A stretch of 36,792 bases of DNA from Flectobacillus sp. BAB-3569 (GCF_002270355.1 NZ_NJFZ01000031.1:1-36792); one strand, 5' to 3'. Numbered from the stretch's first letter, positions 15,547 to 23,957 are shown. The notes: generated from the sequence alone by a model not told the origin. Made by a program: numbers and translations.

Positions 15547-16608
15547 CTAATTTCTCAGATTGGAAAGCTTTTTCTCATCGATAATCGTAATTTCACTACC
15601 ACTAATTTCGATCAATTTATCGGCTTTAAATTCACTCAAGGTTCGAATCAGTGACTCGGTAGCAGTGCCTACAATGGATGCCAAATCGTCTCTCGAAATT
15701 TTCATGGTAAATCTCGTACTTTCTTCTGCTTTGTATTTTTTCTGCAATAACAAAAGACCATCCGCTACACGCTTGCGAAGCGAATTGTAGGCCATGCCTA
15801 ACAAATAGGTTTCTTTATCGGCAATATTATTCGCCAGCAATTTGATAAACTTATTGGCAACTTGCTGATTTTTAGACAACAGCTCCATAAAATCCCCTCT
15901 TGGGATACCAATAATTTGAGAGTCTTCCAATGCCTCCGCAGTTTCTTGATAATCTGTATTTTCGATGATGGCAATATGTCCAAAAAAATCACCCTCATTG
16001 TACAGACCTGTCACAAACTCTTTTCCATCACGATTGGTCTTGTAAGTCTTAATTTTTCCTGATTTCAAGAAATAAAACTTAATAGGTTCGTCGCCTTCAG
16101 AATATATAATCTGTTTTTTCTTCAAAGTCGACACCTTTCTATCTGAGGATAAATCCGTTAAGTCTCGGTATTTGTTAGCCTCTGAATATAATTCCTCCAA
16201 ATGCTCATGAGCCACCTTGCCTGCACCCTGTAAAAGTTGCTCGACCTTTTTCAAACGACTTTCGATAGCATTCAATAATTCTATTTCGTGAAATGGCTTT
16301 GTCAAATAGTCATCAGCGCCCATTTCCATACCTTTTCTAAAGTCAGTACGTTCTGTTTTAGCCGTGAGGAAAATAAATGGAATACCTTGTAAATCAGGAT
16401 TTTGATTGAAAATATGTAACACGCCATAACCATCAAGCACGGGCATCATAATATCACAAATTACAATATCAGGACGATTTTGAATGGCTTTTTCAACTCC
16501 ATCTTTACCGTTGACAGCGGTAATTACTTCGTAGTTAGCCAATTCGAGAATCTCGGCGGTTGTTTCTCTGATGTCATCACTGTCTTCGATAAGTAATATC
16601 TTTTTCAT
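15547..16608 (-). CDS. response regulator with REC, cNMP-binding and Crp-type HTH domains
   Basis: A 353-aa regulator from the ATG at 16608 (an upstream TTG at 16644 is in frame but unlikely). REC domain 1-120 has Glu8/Asp9, phospho-acceptor Asp52 (CDIMMPVLDG), Thr82 and Lys104. A linker helix is followed by a cNMP-fold domain (KKKQIIYSEGDEPIKFYFLKSGK) and an HTH (ISRDDLASIVGTATESLIRT). Its cNMP and HTH halves are closely similar to the FNR-like protein at 13114, but the Cys cluster is replaced by the receiver. This looks like receiver capture by an FNR-type paralogue. It lies downstream of the kinase at 16771-18372 on the same strand, its likely partner. Confidence 0.93.
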   Translation of the reverse strand: MKKILLIEDSDDIRETTAEILELANYEVITAVNGKDGVEKAIQNRPDIVICDIMMPVLDGYGVLHIFNQNPDLQGIPFIFLTAKTERTDFRKGMEMGADDYLTKPFHEIELLNAIESRLKKVEQLLQGAGKVAHEHLEELYSEANKYRDLTDLSSDRKVSTLKKKQIIYSEGDEPIKFYFLKSGKIKTYKTNRDGKEFVTGLYNEGDFFGHIAIIENTDYQETAEALEDSQIIGIPRGDFMELLSKNQQVANKFIKLLANNIADKETYLLGMAYNSLRKRVADGLLLLQKKYKAEESTRFTMKISRDDLASIVGTATESLIRTLSEFKADKLIEISGSEITIIDEKKLSNLRN

Positions 16609-16770
16609 AAAGTTTAATTGTTGTGTTAAGATAAGTTTTAACAAATGATTTATATTGAACGTTGAGGTAAAATCTGCTTTAGTGCTGAGAGATGAGTTAC
16701 GAATGTGGAGTTTTATTCATCTCCCACTCCGCACGATTCTTTGATGTAAAGAGCCTAAGGAAAGGTCTAA

Positions 16771-18372
16771 TCATGCTAATTCTAACTGCACAGTTACCGT
16801 TGTTCCTTCATTGAGTTTACTCGAAATACTCACTTTTCCTCCCAGCAACTCTGTATATTTAGCAACAATATGCAAGCCTAGTCCAGTACCTTGAATATTG
16901 GTAACATTCACGCCTCTAAAGAATCGGTCAAACAAATGTTTTTGGTCTTCCTCCGAAATACCGATTCCTTCATCTTGTACACTCAAGACAAAATGAGAAG
17001 ATGATTTTTCAGTTCTAATCGTAATGCATGAACTCTCACCTGAAAACTTAATCGCATTGGAACATAAATTGATGATGATTTTTCGCAGTAAAGATTTGTC
17101 AGTAATAAACTCGTTTTCACCCGAATGTTCAAAGCGTAAATTTTGATTTTTCTTAAGTAAATTACTTACATCGGCCAAGGTATCATTCACCAGTTCAGGA
17201 ATTTCAACTAGAGCCAAATGCGCCTCAATTTTTCCTTCTTCAAGTTTTCCAACGGATAAAAATTCTTCTAAAATATCCGTTAAATTGCTTACAGCCGACT
17301 TGATACGATGAAGGTGTTTTTCACGCTTTTCTTGCTCTTCAGTTTTGGGATATTTAGCAATGAGCGATGCTGAAGAGAGTATGGCAGTCAGTGGAGTTCT
17401 AAATTCGTGTGAAGCCATAGCAACAAAACGAGATTTTAGTTCGCCCAATTCTTTTTCTTTACTTAAGGCTAATTCAAGTTCTTGTTTTGACTCCTCCAAA
17501 TCCTTTAGCGTTTCTACCAGTGCATTCGTGCGATTCATGACCTCCTGTTCGAGACTTTCATTGAGTTTTTTAATCTCTTGGTTTTTCAGAATCATCTCCA
17601 TTTCGATTTTTTTCTTGTACGTAATATCGTTTATAAAGGAGATAAAATACTGATTACCATTTTGTTCGAAAAAGCTTAAACTAATTTCCACCGAAAACAA
17701 AGTGCCATCTTTTTTACGAGCTTTCAAATCCAATCCAATACCCATTGGGCGAATTTGAGGTTTGTGTAAATATTTTTCGGTATGTTGACGATGCGTCTCA
17801 GATAAGGCGGTTGGTAGCAAGGTTTCGATGGGCATTCCAAGTAGCTCATTCGTCTCATAACCAAACAAAGCATTAGCATATCGATTAGTCAATACAATTT
17901 TGCTACTTTTATCCATCATCACGATACCCATAGCGGCGTGCATGAATAAGGCCTCAAAACGCGCCTCTCCTTCCGAAAATTGAATCTGGGTATGTTTTTC
18001 AGACTGTATATCTGACAAATTTACTAACCAGTGACCTTTGGCTGTATCAGGCTCTTGCAGTAATTTTACCCGAATGCGTCCCCAAAACTTGGTACCACTC
18101 GGACTGGTAAAACTATCGTCAATACAAAACTCCGCCGAAGTTTTTAGGTGCTCCGATACCTGAAGTTCCCATTGAATAAGGCTTTCATTGTTACGAAGAC
18201 CCTCCAAGAAAAAGTCATTAGCTTGCTCCAGATTATCTAACTCAAACATTTTCAAACCTGTTTTATTGAGATAGACGAACTTGTGCGTATCTGGATTGTA
18301 GATTCCAACAAAAAGCGGGCTATTCTCCAAAGCAACGTGACAGAGTTGTTGGTCTAAGGAAGTACAGTTCAT
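16771..18372 (-). CDS. cytoplasmic PAS-PAS sensor histidine kinase
   Basis: A 533-aa kinase without membrane segments, so it senses a cytoplasmic signal. PAS-like domain 1 spans about 10-125, PAS domain 2 about 136-255 (HAAMGIVMMDKSSKIVLTNR), then a coiled coil (about 255-312). The HisKA domain has phospho-His322 in MASHEFRTPLTA, and the HATPase domain has the N box (NLCSNAIKF, Asn439), G1 (DEGIGIS, 467) and G2 (GTGLGLHIV, about 495-503). PAS domains could bind haem, flavin or another redox cofactor, but ligand residues are not certain. The response regulator gene follows after 162 bases. The neighbourhood suggests O2 or redox sensing; this is inference. Confidence 0.93.
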   Translation of the reverse strand: MNCTSLDQQLCHVALENSPLFVGIYNPDTHKFVYLNKTGLKMFELDNLEQANDFFLEGLRNNESLIQWELQVSEHLKTSAEFCIDDSFTSPSGTKFWGRIRVKLLQEPDTAKGHWLVNLSDIQSEKHTQIQFSEGEARFEALFMHAAMGIVMMDKSSKIVLTNRYANALFGYETNELLGMPIETLLPTALSETHRQHTEKYLHKPQIRPMGIGLDLKARKKDGTLFSVEISLSFFEQNGNQYFISFINDITYKKKIEMEMILKNQEIKKLNESLEQEVMNRTNALVETLKDLEESKQELELALSKEKELGELKSRFVAMASHEFRTPLTAILSSASLIAKYPKTEEQEKREKHLHRIKSAVSNLTDILEEFLSVGKLEEGKIEAHLALVEIPELVNDTLADVSNLLKKNQNLRFEHSGENEFITDKSLLRKIIINLCSNAIKFSGESSCITIRTEKSSSHFVLSVQDEGIGISEEDQKHLFDRFFRGVNVTNIQGTGLGLHIVAKYTELLGGKVSISSKLNEGTTVTVQLELA

Positions 18373-18558
18373 AGGTATGATGGCTTTGTTTCGTCATAAA
18401 TGATACCCTTACTTTTTGTAAATTCTTCATTTTGCGGGGAGAATCATCTGTAAGTAGGTATCTGTCAAAAATAGTGGATTCGAATAAATTGTAGTTCTTC
18501 GATTATTCAAATCATTCTGGGTAAATTTACATGATAATGCCGATATTTTCCTGAAAAA

Positions 18559-19140
18559 ATGAAAAAAATCACCTTCTTTACTTCTTGCCTTGCAATTCTT
18601 TTAATGGGAATTCTCAGTTATTTTTTCTGGAATGAACATCAAGAAGAAATTGCACTGATGATCAATATCAAGAAAGGTTTACCACATATTACAAAAGATA
18701 ATTTTTCTAAGTCAGATTCTTGTCTGTGGCTATGGAACTCCAATACAACACTTTACAAAGTTTGTGCAGATCAACATGGCAATACAAACATTGGATATGG
18801 TTCAAGAAATTGGAGACAAAAGTTCAAGGCAATACCTAGCAAGATGTACTTTTCAGACGGCGATTTCAACCTAAACGATTTCCCTGAAATCTATTTGTTC
18901 GGTCTCACACCTCATGGGTACGTGGTACAGGCCTATGAATTTCAACATGAGACTTTAAAATCCTTTGTCCTACCTCCGCTCATGGGAACTCTTCAAATTG
19001 AGTATCGTGGCTGTGATACCTTATATTTTGAGAAGAACTTTTTGGTACGTCAATTTTCAACGAATTCGGGGCAAAAAGCCTGCTATTACGAACTTATGCC
19101 TAACTTGCAGTTCGAACTTCGATTTACGAAGACTCTTTAA
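18559..19140 (+). CDS. hypothetical exported or membrane-anchored protein (193 aa)
   Basis: Unrecognised. The N-terminus MKKITFFTSCLAILLMGILSYFFW is a membrane anchor or signal peptide; the rest (about 165 residues) is predicted soluble and outside the cytoplasm. It has four Cys residues outside the anchor (SDSCLWLW, KVCADQ, YRGCDTLYF, GQKACYYE), possibly two disulphides. The GNAT gene starts 18 bases after its stop, so the two probably form an operon. No function is suggested. Confidence 0.7.
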   Translation: MKKITFFTSCLAILLMGILSYFFWNEHQEEIALMINIKKGLPHITKDNFSKSDSCLWLWNSNTTLYKVCADQHGNTNIGYGSRNWRQKFKAIPSKMYFSDGDFNLNDFPEIYLFGLTPHGYVVQAYEFQHETLKSFVLPPLMGTLQIEYRGCDTLYFEKNFLVRQFSTNSGQKACYYELMPNLQFELRFTKTL

Positions 19141-19157
19141 TTACTTCATCAAGATTT

Positions 19158-19673
19158 ATGAATTACCAAATTAGAAAAGCAAATTTGGAGGACAGCGCAT
19201 GCCTCTCATCACTTTGCAAAAGTATTTACGTTGAACATTATCTTCATTTATGGCTTGAGGGAGGAAAAGAATGGTATCTTGAGAAATCCTATGCCGAGCA
19301 GGTTATATTATCCGAAATAGCGTATCCCAATTCAGATTATTTTCTTCTTTTGGTGGACACCACACCTGTGGGGTATTTGAAGGTAAACTATGATTATTCA
19401 GAAAAAAATAGCGCTCTGGAGGTAGAAAGAATCTATTTTCATCAATCACACAAAGGACTTGGACTAGGTCGTAAATTGATAGAATTTGCATTTGAGTTAG
19501 CTCAACAACGAGGGAAAGAAAGTGTCATTCTGAAAGCAATGGATAGTAGTGTAGATGCCATTGGCTTTTATCATAAAATCGGTTTCCAACAAATTGGCAC
19601 ACTTGTTTTAGAAGATTTTGAGTTGATGAAACCAGCGTTCAGAGGAATGGTCATTTTAGAATATTGTCTTTAA
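19158..19673 (+). CDS. GNAT-family N-acetyltransferase
   Basis: A 171-aa acetyltransferase. The acetyl-CoA-binding motif A is HKGLGLGRKLIEFAFELA (Q/R-x-x-G-x-G/A), preceded by the beta strand LEVERIYF, and motif B is present as SVDAIGFYHKIGFQQIG. The arrangement is that of single-domain GNATs resembling spermidine or ribosomal-protein acetyltransferases, but the substrate cannot be told. It follows the gene at 18559 closely and ends at a bidirectional terminator. Confidence 0.9.
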   Translation: MNYQIRKANLEDSACLSSLCKSIYVEHYLHLWLEGGKEWYLEKSYAEQVILSEIAYPNSDYFLLLVDTTPVGYLKVNYDYSEKNSALEVERIYFHQSHKGLGLGRKLIEFAFELAQQRGKESVILKAMDSSVDAIGFYHKIGFQQIGTLVLEDFELMKPAFRGMVILEYCL

Positions 19674-19717
19674 AAGAAAACCCTTGCTATACTTAGCGTA
19701 TTGACAAGGGTTTGTGT
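19674..19717. terminator. bidirectional terminator
   Basis: AAACCCTTG (19678-19686) and CAAGGGTTT (19705-19713) form a 9-bp stem with an 18-base loop, with A-rich sequence before and GTGTTTTATTT after it. It lies between the convergent GNAT and DUF1801 genes. Confidence 0.75.
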
Positions 19718-19718
19718 T

Positions 19719-20075
19719 TTATTTACTCCTATTTTCCTCTAGTCTGTAAGTTACCATTTTTTGAATCAAATCAAAAGGAATCTCCTGATTTAAAGGAAAT
19801 TGTATGGAACCCTTAGCCCATTTATAAGGCCCTAACTCTGATTCAAAATGTTTTATTCCTGAGCCCGTCGGATAAAATCCTATATGATTTTTATAGGCGG
19901 CAAAATAGACCAATACGCCTTTGTACTTGTATGCGGGCATATTGTAGCTAATGCATTCTTGAGCCTCTGGGGCAGTTTCTTTGATTAAATCTCGAATTTG
20001 ACCTACGATTACTTGAACCTCCTCAGGAAACTGAGACTCATATTCGTCGACACTCAAAAACCTATGCTTTTCCAT
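19719..20075 (-). CDS. DUF1801 / YdhG-like protein
   Basis: A 118-aa protein of the DUF1801 family. Characteristic segments are EYESQFPEEVQVIVGQIRDLI, ECISYNMPAYKYKGVLVYFAAYKNHIGFYPTGSGI and GSIQFPLNQEIPFDLIQKMV. Some members (YdhG of Bacillus) have been proposed as iron chaperones; others have no known role. It overlaps the end of the DoxX gene by 14 bases, so its translation is likely coupled to it. Confidence 0.85.
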   Translation of the reverse strand: MEKHRFLSVDEYESQFPEEVQVIVGQIRDLIKETAPEAQECISYNMPAYKYKGVLVYFAAYKNHIGFYPTGSGIKHFESELGPYKWAKGSIQFPLNQEIPFDLIQKMVTYRLEENRSK

Positions 20076-20433
20076 CCTCCAGTTTGTGGTAGTAAAAATA
20101 AGAAACCAACAAAATAGCTAGAACGATCAAAGGAAAAAACGCTTCACCGCCTATGCCATCCACAGCGGCATGACTAATACTGGCAAAAAGGAAGTCAAAA
20201 ACAAAACCTGCATAAGCCCATTCTTTTAATCGCTTGGGGACTTGTGGAATAATCAGTGCCAAAGTTCCTAAAACTTTGAATACGACTAAGGCATTTCCAA
20301 AATACTCAGGATAGCCCAAACGTTTGATTCCTTCCTTCGCCAATTCGGTTTGAGAAGTTAGCGCTGGCATAACTCCTTCAAATAGAAAAATTAAGGTAGT
20401 GGTAACCCAGAAAATAATTTTGTCTTTTTTCAT
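20062..20433 (-). CDS. DoxX-family membrane protein
   Basis: A 123-aa protein with four predicted membrane helices (IIFWVTTTLIFLFEG, ALVVFKVLGTLALIIP, WAYAGFVFDFLFASISH, FFPLIVLAILLVSYFYY) and the GYPEYFGNALVVFKVLG pattern of the DoxX-like group. The biochemical role of these small proteins is not established; some are linked to redox or thiosulfate metabolism. It is the first gene of a two-gene operon with the DUF1801 gene (14-base overlap). Confidence 0.85.
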   Translation of the reverse strand: MKKDKIIFWVTTTLIFLFEGVMPALTSQTELAKEGIKRLGYPEYFGNALVVFKVLGTLALIIPQVPKRLKEWAYAGFVFDFLFASISHAAVDGIGGEAFFPLIVLAILLVSYFYYHKLEDGKA

Positions 20434-20502
20434 GTTAAATAAAGAGAAATTAAGTGTTTGTGCGGTATTGCGAGTTAGTAGTGTACGAGGAATTAAAAAT
20501 CT

Positions 20503-20610
20503 ATATCGGATATTGGATTGCGGAAGTATAACCTACTTTCTTTAACCCAATTCTGTATAATAAAGGTAATCTTCAATATTTCCGAAATCAGCAATCCCAA
20601 ATCTGAAATA
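20503..20610. repeat. dispersed GGATATTGGATT/TTTCCGAAATC element (copy 1)
   Basis: ATATCGGATATTGGATTGCG at 20503-20522 and a downstream TTTCCGAAATCAGCAATCCC stretch (20579-20598) form an interrupted inverted repeat of about 105 bases, ending in AAATCTGAAATAGTTTGAAA. A second copy lies at 29951-30060. It sits between the divergently read DoxX promoter side and the VOC stop. Confidence 0.65.
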
Positions 20611-20668
20611 GTTTGAAAAGAGTTGCCCTCCAAAAATCACTATCCCCTTTTTGCCTATCCCCTATCAA

Positions 20669-21082
20669 TTACTGTTTCATTGCTAAAAACTCCTCCATAT
20701 CCATCCAGCCAATTTCCCAAATATGCCCATCGAGGTCATTATAGGCGCGACCGTACATAAAGCCGTAATCTTGTGCTGGTCGAGCTTCTGTTCCTCCTGC
20801 GGACAAGGCTTTTTCCAAAATAGTATCAACCTCTTCTCTGCTTTCTGTATCGAGCGCAATCAGAATCTGAGAAGTTTCGTGTGCATTAGGAATCTGCTTT
20901 GGTGTAAAAGTCTGAAATCTAGCTTCTTCCAACAACATTACAAAAATATTTTCAGAAATAATCATGCAAGTAGCCTGATCGTCAGTAAACTGAGGGTTAA
21001 ATGTGTATCCGATTTGAGTAAAAAACTCAATTGATTTTTGGAGATTTTTTACTGGTAGATTTAAAAAGATTTTAGAAGCCAT
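20669..21082 (-). CDS. VOC (glyoxalase/bleomycin-resistance) family protein
   Basis: A 137-aa single-subunit VOC protein: IFLNLPVKNLQKSIEFFTQIGYTF is the typical first beta-alpha unit, and NDLDGHIWEIGWMD is the C-terminal metal-ligand strand with the conserved Glu. Members such as the PhnB-like and extradiol-type subgroups act on small molecules; the substrate is unknown. It is transcribed away from the GlxA/AraC regulator gene, and a TAATTTTG box (minus strand, 21141-21148) may be its -7 element. The regulator may control it. Confidence 0.88.
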   Translation of the reverse strand: MASKIFLNLPVKNLQKSIEFFTQIGYTFNPQFTDDQATCMIISENIFVMLLEEARFQTFTPKQIPNAHETSQILIALDTESREEVDTILEKALSAGGTEARPAQDYGFMYGRAYNDLDGHIWEIGWMDMEEFLAMKQ

Positions 21083-21178
21083 ACGATTTTTGTTTTTGAA
21101 TATGTTTTATCAGAAAACTTAAATTTCTTTTCTTTTTTGACAAAATTAGCGACTACAAAATTTAGCCACATATAGTAA

Positions 21179-21225
21179 ATACGACAAAAAAAGGTTGTTT
21201 ACGACAACATTAATTTTTACATTTG
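21179..21225 (+). promoter_or_regulatory. promoter and tandem TACGACAA operator of the GlxA/AraC regulator gene
   Basis: TTG at 21195-21197 and TACATTTG at 21218-21225 are separated by 20 bases, an ideal Bacteroidota promoter. Two direct copies of TACGACAA start at 21180 and 21200, exactly 20 bases (two helical turns) apart; the second also forms the palindrome GTTGT-TTACG-ACAAC (21194-21208). They overlap the -33 region and could be operators for the AraC-type regulator itself. Confidence 0.65.
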
Positions 21226-21261
21226 TAAGTAAACAAAAACCTTACTTTAAACCTAAACATC

Positions 21262-22239
21262 ATGAAAAAAGTAGCCATTCTTGTACCAGAAACTGCTGTA
21301 ATAGAAGCAGTTGCCGACCCTCGCTATATTCTACTTGCTGTTAATCAATTTCTTTCTCAGGCAGGTCAGCCACCCTTGTTTGAGGTGCAGTTAGTCGGAC
21401 AAAGCAAAGAAGTGAGAGTCGCCAATGGCGTGTTTTCTATACATACCGATGTAGTAATCGAAGATGCCCAAAAACCTGACTTAATTATCATTCCAGCATT
21501 GAGTGGAAACTTGCAGGATGCTATTTCTCTTAATCAATCCTTTTTACCTTGGATTCGTCAAAACTATCAGGAAGGTACCGAGGTGGCAAGTTTGTGTTTG
21601 GGAGCATTTTTATTGGCATCAACAGGACTTCTCAATGGCAAATCTTGTTCAACGCATTGGCTATTTGCTAACGATTTCAGAACCATGTTTCCTGAGGTAA
21701 CCTTGATGGACAATCGAATAATTACAGAACAAAACGGTCTTTATTCGAGCGGGGGCGCCAACTCGTATTGGAACCTTTTATTGCATTTAGTCGAAAAGTA
21801 TAGCAGTCGAGAATTAGCAGTGTTGGCGTCTAAATTTTTTGTCTTGGATATCAATCGTAAAAGTCAGTCCTCTTTCAGCATTTTTCATGGACAAAAAATG
21901 CACGACGATACCGTCATAAAGTCAGTACAAGAATTTATTGAGGAGCATTTCGAAAAAAGAATTACGATTGAAGAATTAGCGGCACAACACAACCTCGGTC
22001 GACGGACTTTTGAAAGGAGATTTAAAAAAGCCACCAATAATTCAGTAATCGAATATGTTCAGAGGGTAAGAATAGAAGCAGCAAAAAAAGCCTTAGAAAA
22101 TGGTCAAAAAACAATCACAGAGGTGATGTTTGATGTTGGCTACAGTGATACCAAGGCATTTAGAGATGTTTTCAAAAAGATTACAGGGCTGTCACCAACG
22201 GATTATAAACAACGATATGAAAAAATAGGCATTGAATAA
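21262..22239 (+). CDS. GlxA-type AraC-family regulator (DJ-1/PfpI-like + HTH)
   Basis: A 325-aa transcription regulator. Residues 1-195 form a class I glutamine-amidotransferase-like (DJ-1/PfpI) domain with the nucleophile-elbow Cys in ASLCLGAFLLASTGLL and the STHW motif. Residues 220-325 are an AraC HTH pair (ITIEELAAQHNLGRRTFERRFKK and TITEVMFDVGYSDTKAFRDVFKKITGLSP). These regulators control small-molecule detoxification or catabolism genes in many bacteria. It is divergent from the VOC gene, a likely target. A strong promoter with tandem operator-like repeats precedes it. Confidence 0.93.
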   Translation: MKKVAILVPETAVIEAVADPRYILLAVNQFLSQAGQPPLFEVQLVGQSKEVRVANGVFSIHTDVVIEDAQKPDLIIIPALSGNLQDAISLNQSFLPWIRQNYQEGTEVASLCLGAFLLASTGLLNGKSCSTHWLFANDFRTMFPEVTLMDNRIITEQNGLYSSGGANSYWNLLLHLVEKYSSRELAVLASKFFVLDINRKSQSSFSIFHGQKMHDDTVIKSVQEFIEEHFEKRITIEELAAQHNLGRRTFERRFKKATNNSVIEYVQRVRIEAAKKALENGQKTITEVMFDVGYSDTKAFRDVFKKITGLSPTDYKQRYEKIGIE

Positions 22240-22245
22240 CTATCT

Positions 22246-22280
22246 CAGTATGAAGAAACAACGCTGGTATCTTCATACTG
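22246..22280. terminator. hairpin between convergent genes, likely terminator
   Basis: CAGTATGAAGA (22246-22256) and TCTTCATACTG (22270-22280) form a perfect 11-bp stem with a 13-base loop. The T-run after it is poor on either strand, so termination may be weak. Confidence 0.55.
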
Positions 22281-22300
22281 AAACTTTATAGCATCAACTT

Positions 22301-23092
22301 CTATTCCTCCAAGAACTTAAGGATCTCATTTGAAAACTCTACGGTTCGGTAAGTTCCGTTATGGTCTCCTTTCACAATGGACAATTTTGCATTTTTGAAA
22401 AATCCCTGAAGAACTTTCGGATCGCCATTATCCAAATCGGCATCACCGTTAATAACCATTGCTTTACCTTTAAAATTTGCCAGTGCTTTGGGCGAAGTCG
22501 AGGGTTGATAACGTTGTAAATAACCTAACACCAAGGTATCCGCCCCAATTGATTTGGCATACTTTACAGCACCTTGCGCATCAGGATATAAATACGCTTT
22601 CCCTAGAAAAGCCTCCTCAAACATTTTTCTTCTATCCCAATCTGGATTGGTAAAATGCTGACCTATTCCTCCCAGCACTACTTTTTTGACTTGTTTATCC
22701 AAGCTCAATAGTTTAGCGGCGATAATTGCCCCTCTTGAATAGCCTACCACTGTATAATCTTTGATTTGCAACGATTTTATCAATGCCATCATATCTTTGG
22801 TTTCGGCATTATTTTGATAAAACTTTTCCTCATGAGGCTTGTCAGATTTTCCATTACCTCGCATATCTGGCACAATCACACGGTAGCCCTTAGCAATCAA
22901 ATCTTTATATAATTGTGTTCGACGCCAATTAGCACCTGTATTGATAAATCCATGTAATAAAAGCACGGGATTGCCTCGACCAGTATCTTCATAGGCAATT
23001 CGTTGATGATCAAAGGAATCGAAATAATGGATAGTTTGTGCTTTTAACGAAAAGCATGAGATGAAGGTAATTAGGAGTATTATAGGTTTCAT
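22301..23092 (-). CDS. secreted alpha/beta hydrolase
   Basis: A 263-aa alpha/beta-fold hydrolase with an N-terminal signal peptide (MKPIILLITFISCFSLKAQ). Seen motifs: oxyanion HG (VLLLHGFINTG), the nucleophile elbow GYSRGA, a candidate acid in NGDADLDNGD, and catalytic His in KGDHNGTYR. The ATG at 23092 is preferred to an in-frame GTG at 23137 that would add 15 residues before the signal peptide and overlap the upstream GNAT gene. Substrate unknown. The GNAT gene lies 37 bases upstream on the same strand. Confidence 0.9.
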   Translation of the reverse strand: MKPIILLITFISCFSLKAQTIHYFDSFDHQRIAYEDTGRGNPVLLLHGFINTGANWRRTQLYKDLIAKGYRVIVPDMRGNGKSDKPHEEKFYQNNAETKDMMALIKSLQIKDYTVVGYSRGAIIAAKLLSLDKQVKKVVLGGIGQHFTNPDWDRRKMFEEAFLGKAYLYPDAQGAVKYAKSIGADTLVLGYLQRYQPSTSPKALANFKGKAMVINGDADLDNGDPKVLQGFFKNAKLSIVKGDHNGTYRTVEFSNEILKFLEE

Positions 23093-23129
23093 AAGAAAGA
23101 GAGACAGTTTTATAGAAAATGAAAAATCG

Positions 23130-23636
23130 TCAGACACTCAGTTCAAAAAGAAATAACTCATCGTTGTGCATTTTAATTTTATCTACCTTAACAAGACCTA
23201 TTTTTTCCAATAATTTTTGTGAAGCATAGTTTTCCAAATTAGTAATAGCTTTGATTTTTTTAAGAGAAAAATCTTCAATGGCGGCCTTCAATATCCTTGA
23301 AGCGGCCTCAAAACCGTAGCCTTTTCCTTCATATTCAGGAAAAAATGCAAAGCCGATGTCGATACCCTCCAAGCCTTCGCGGTCATACAAGCCACAACTT
23401 CCTATTTTTACACCATCTTCCTTACGAATCACGGTATAATTACCATAGCCGAGTCGCTCGTATTGATACAAAATTCGAGTCTTAATATAGTGTAGGGCAT
23501 CCTCCCTATTTTGGACATTTCTATCGCCAATAAATTGTAGCCATTTAGGAGTATTTAACAAAGCCAAAATAAATTCGGCATCTTCAAGGTCTGTCGGTTT
23601 TAAGATTAACCGTTCTGTTTCAAATGTTTTGTACAT
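23130..23636 (-). CDS. RimJ/RimL-type GNAT acetyltransferase
   Basis: A 168-aa acetyltransferase of the Acetyltransf_3 group: ETERLILKPTDLEDAEFI at the N-terminus, GSCGLYDREGLEGIDIGFAF, the CoA-binding loop PEYEGKGYGFEAASRIL, and NLENYASQKLLEKIGL in motif B. Such enzymes acetylate N-termini of ribosomal proteins or small amines. It is upstream of the hydrolase gene on the same strand and probably co-transcribed with it. Confidence 0.9.
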   Translation of the reverse strand: MYKTFETERLILKPTDLEDAEFILALLNTPKWLQFIGDRNVQNREDALHYIKTRILYQYERLGYGNYTVIRKEDGVKIGSCGLYDREGLEGIDIGFAFFPEYEGKGYGFEAASRILKAAIEDFSLKKIKAITNLENYASQKLLEKIGLVKVDKIKMHNDELFLFELSV

Positions 23637-23680
23637 TGGGGGTTGAAAAAGGTAAGTAAGTTAGTATGCAATATAAAATT

Positions 23681-23949
23681 TAATTTTTGAGATTTCGGCT
23701 TTCAGCTAGGGGCATTCGGTAAAAAATATATCTAATGTTACTAAAGACCAATTTAAAAATCCTGATTACTGAACAAAACAAGAAAGTGTTATTCAGATGT
23801 ATCGACTTTTTCACCGAATTTTGTAAAAACAATTTTAAACAGGCAAAAAATGAATCTAGGACTAAGTCTTGAATTAGAAAAATCTATTTTTTGCTGTAAT
23901 AAATTAACACTCTTTGCCTTTTGGCGGTTGCCTTGTGCCTAAACAAAAC
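23681..23949 (-). repeat. dispersed intergenic repeat in inverted orientation, split by a MITE-like element
   Basis: The two outer parts, about 23681-23733 and 23898-23949, match (in reverse orientation) the 5' and 3' halves of the repeats at 32364-32577: the GGCAAAGAGTGTTAATTTATT part and the AGATATATTTTTTACCGAAT part. In the copies at 32.4 kb these halves are only about 6 bases apart; here 164 bases lie between them. Confidence 0.65.
23757..23902 (-). mobile_element. MITE-like element nested in the repeat
   Basis: Holds CTGATTACTGAACAAAAC near one end and, reading the minus strand, CTAATTCAAGACTTAGTCCT then CATTTTTTGCCTGTTTAAAA, which match in order and spacing the element at 36231-36366. 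The second terminal repeat is degenerate (TATTACAGCAAAAAAT on the minus strand). About 140 bp, no coding capacity. Confidence 0.6.
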
Positions 23950-23957
23950 CTTTTAAC

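Noticed and set aside
16609-16644. TTG start giving 12 extra residues to the response regulator
   Set aside because: The ATG at 16608 gives the usual REC start MKKILLIEDSDD; the extension is not family-like.
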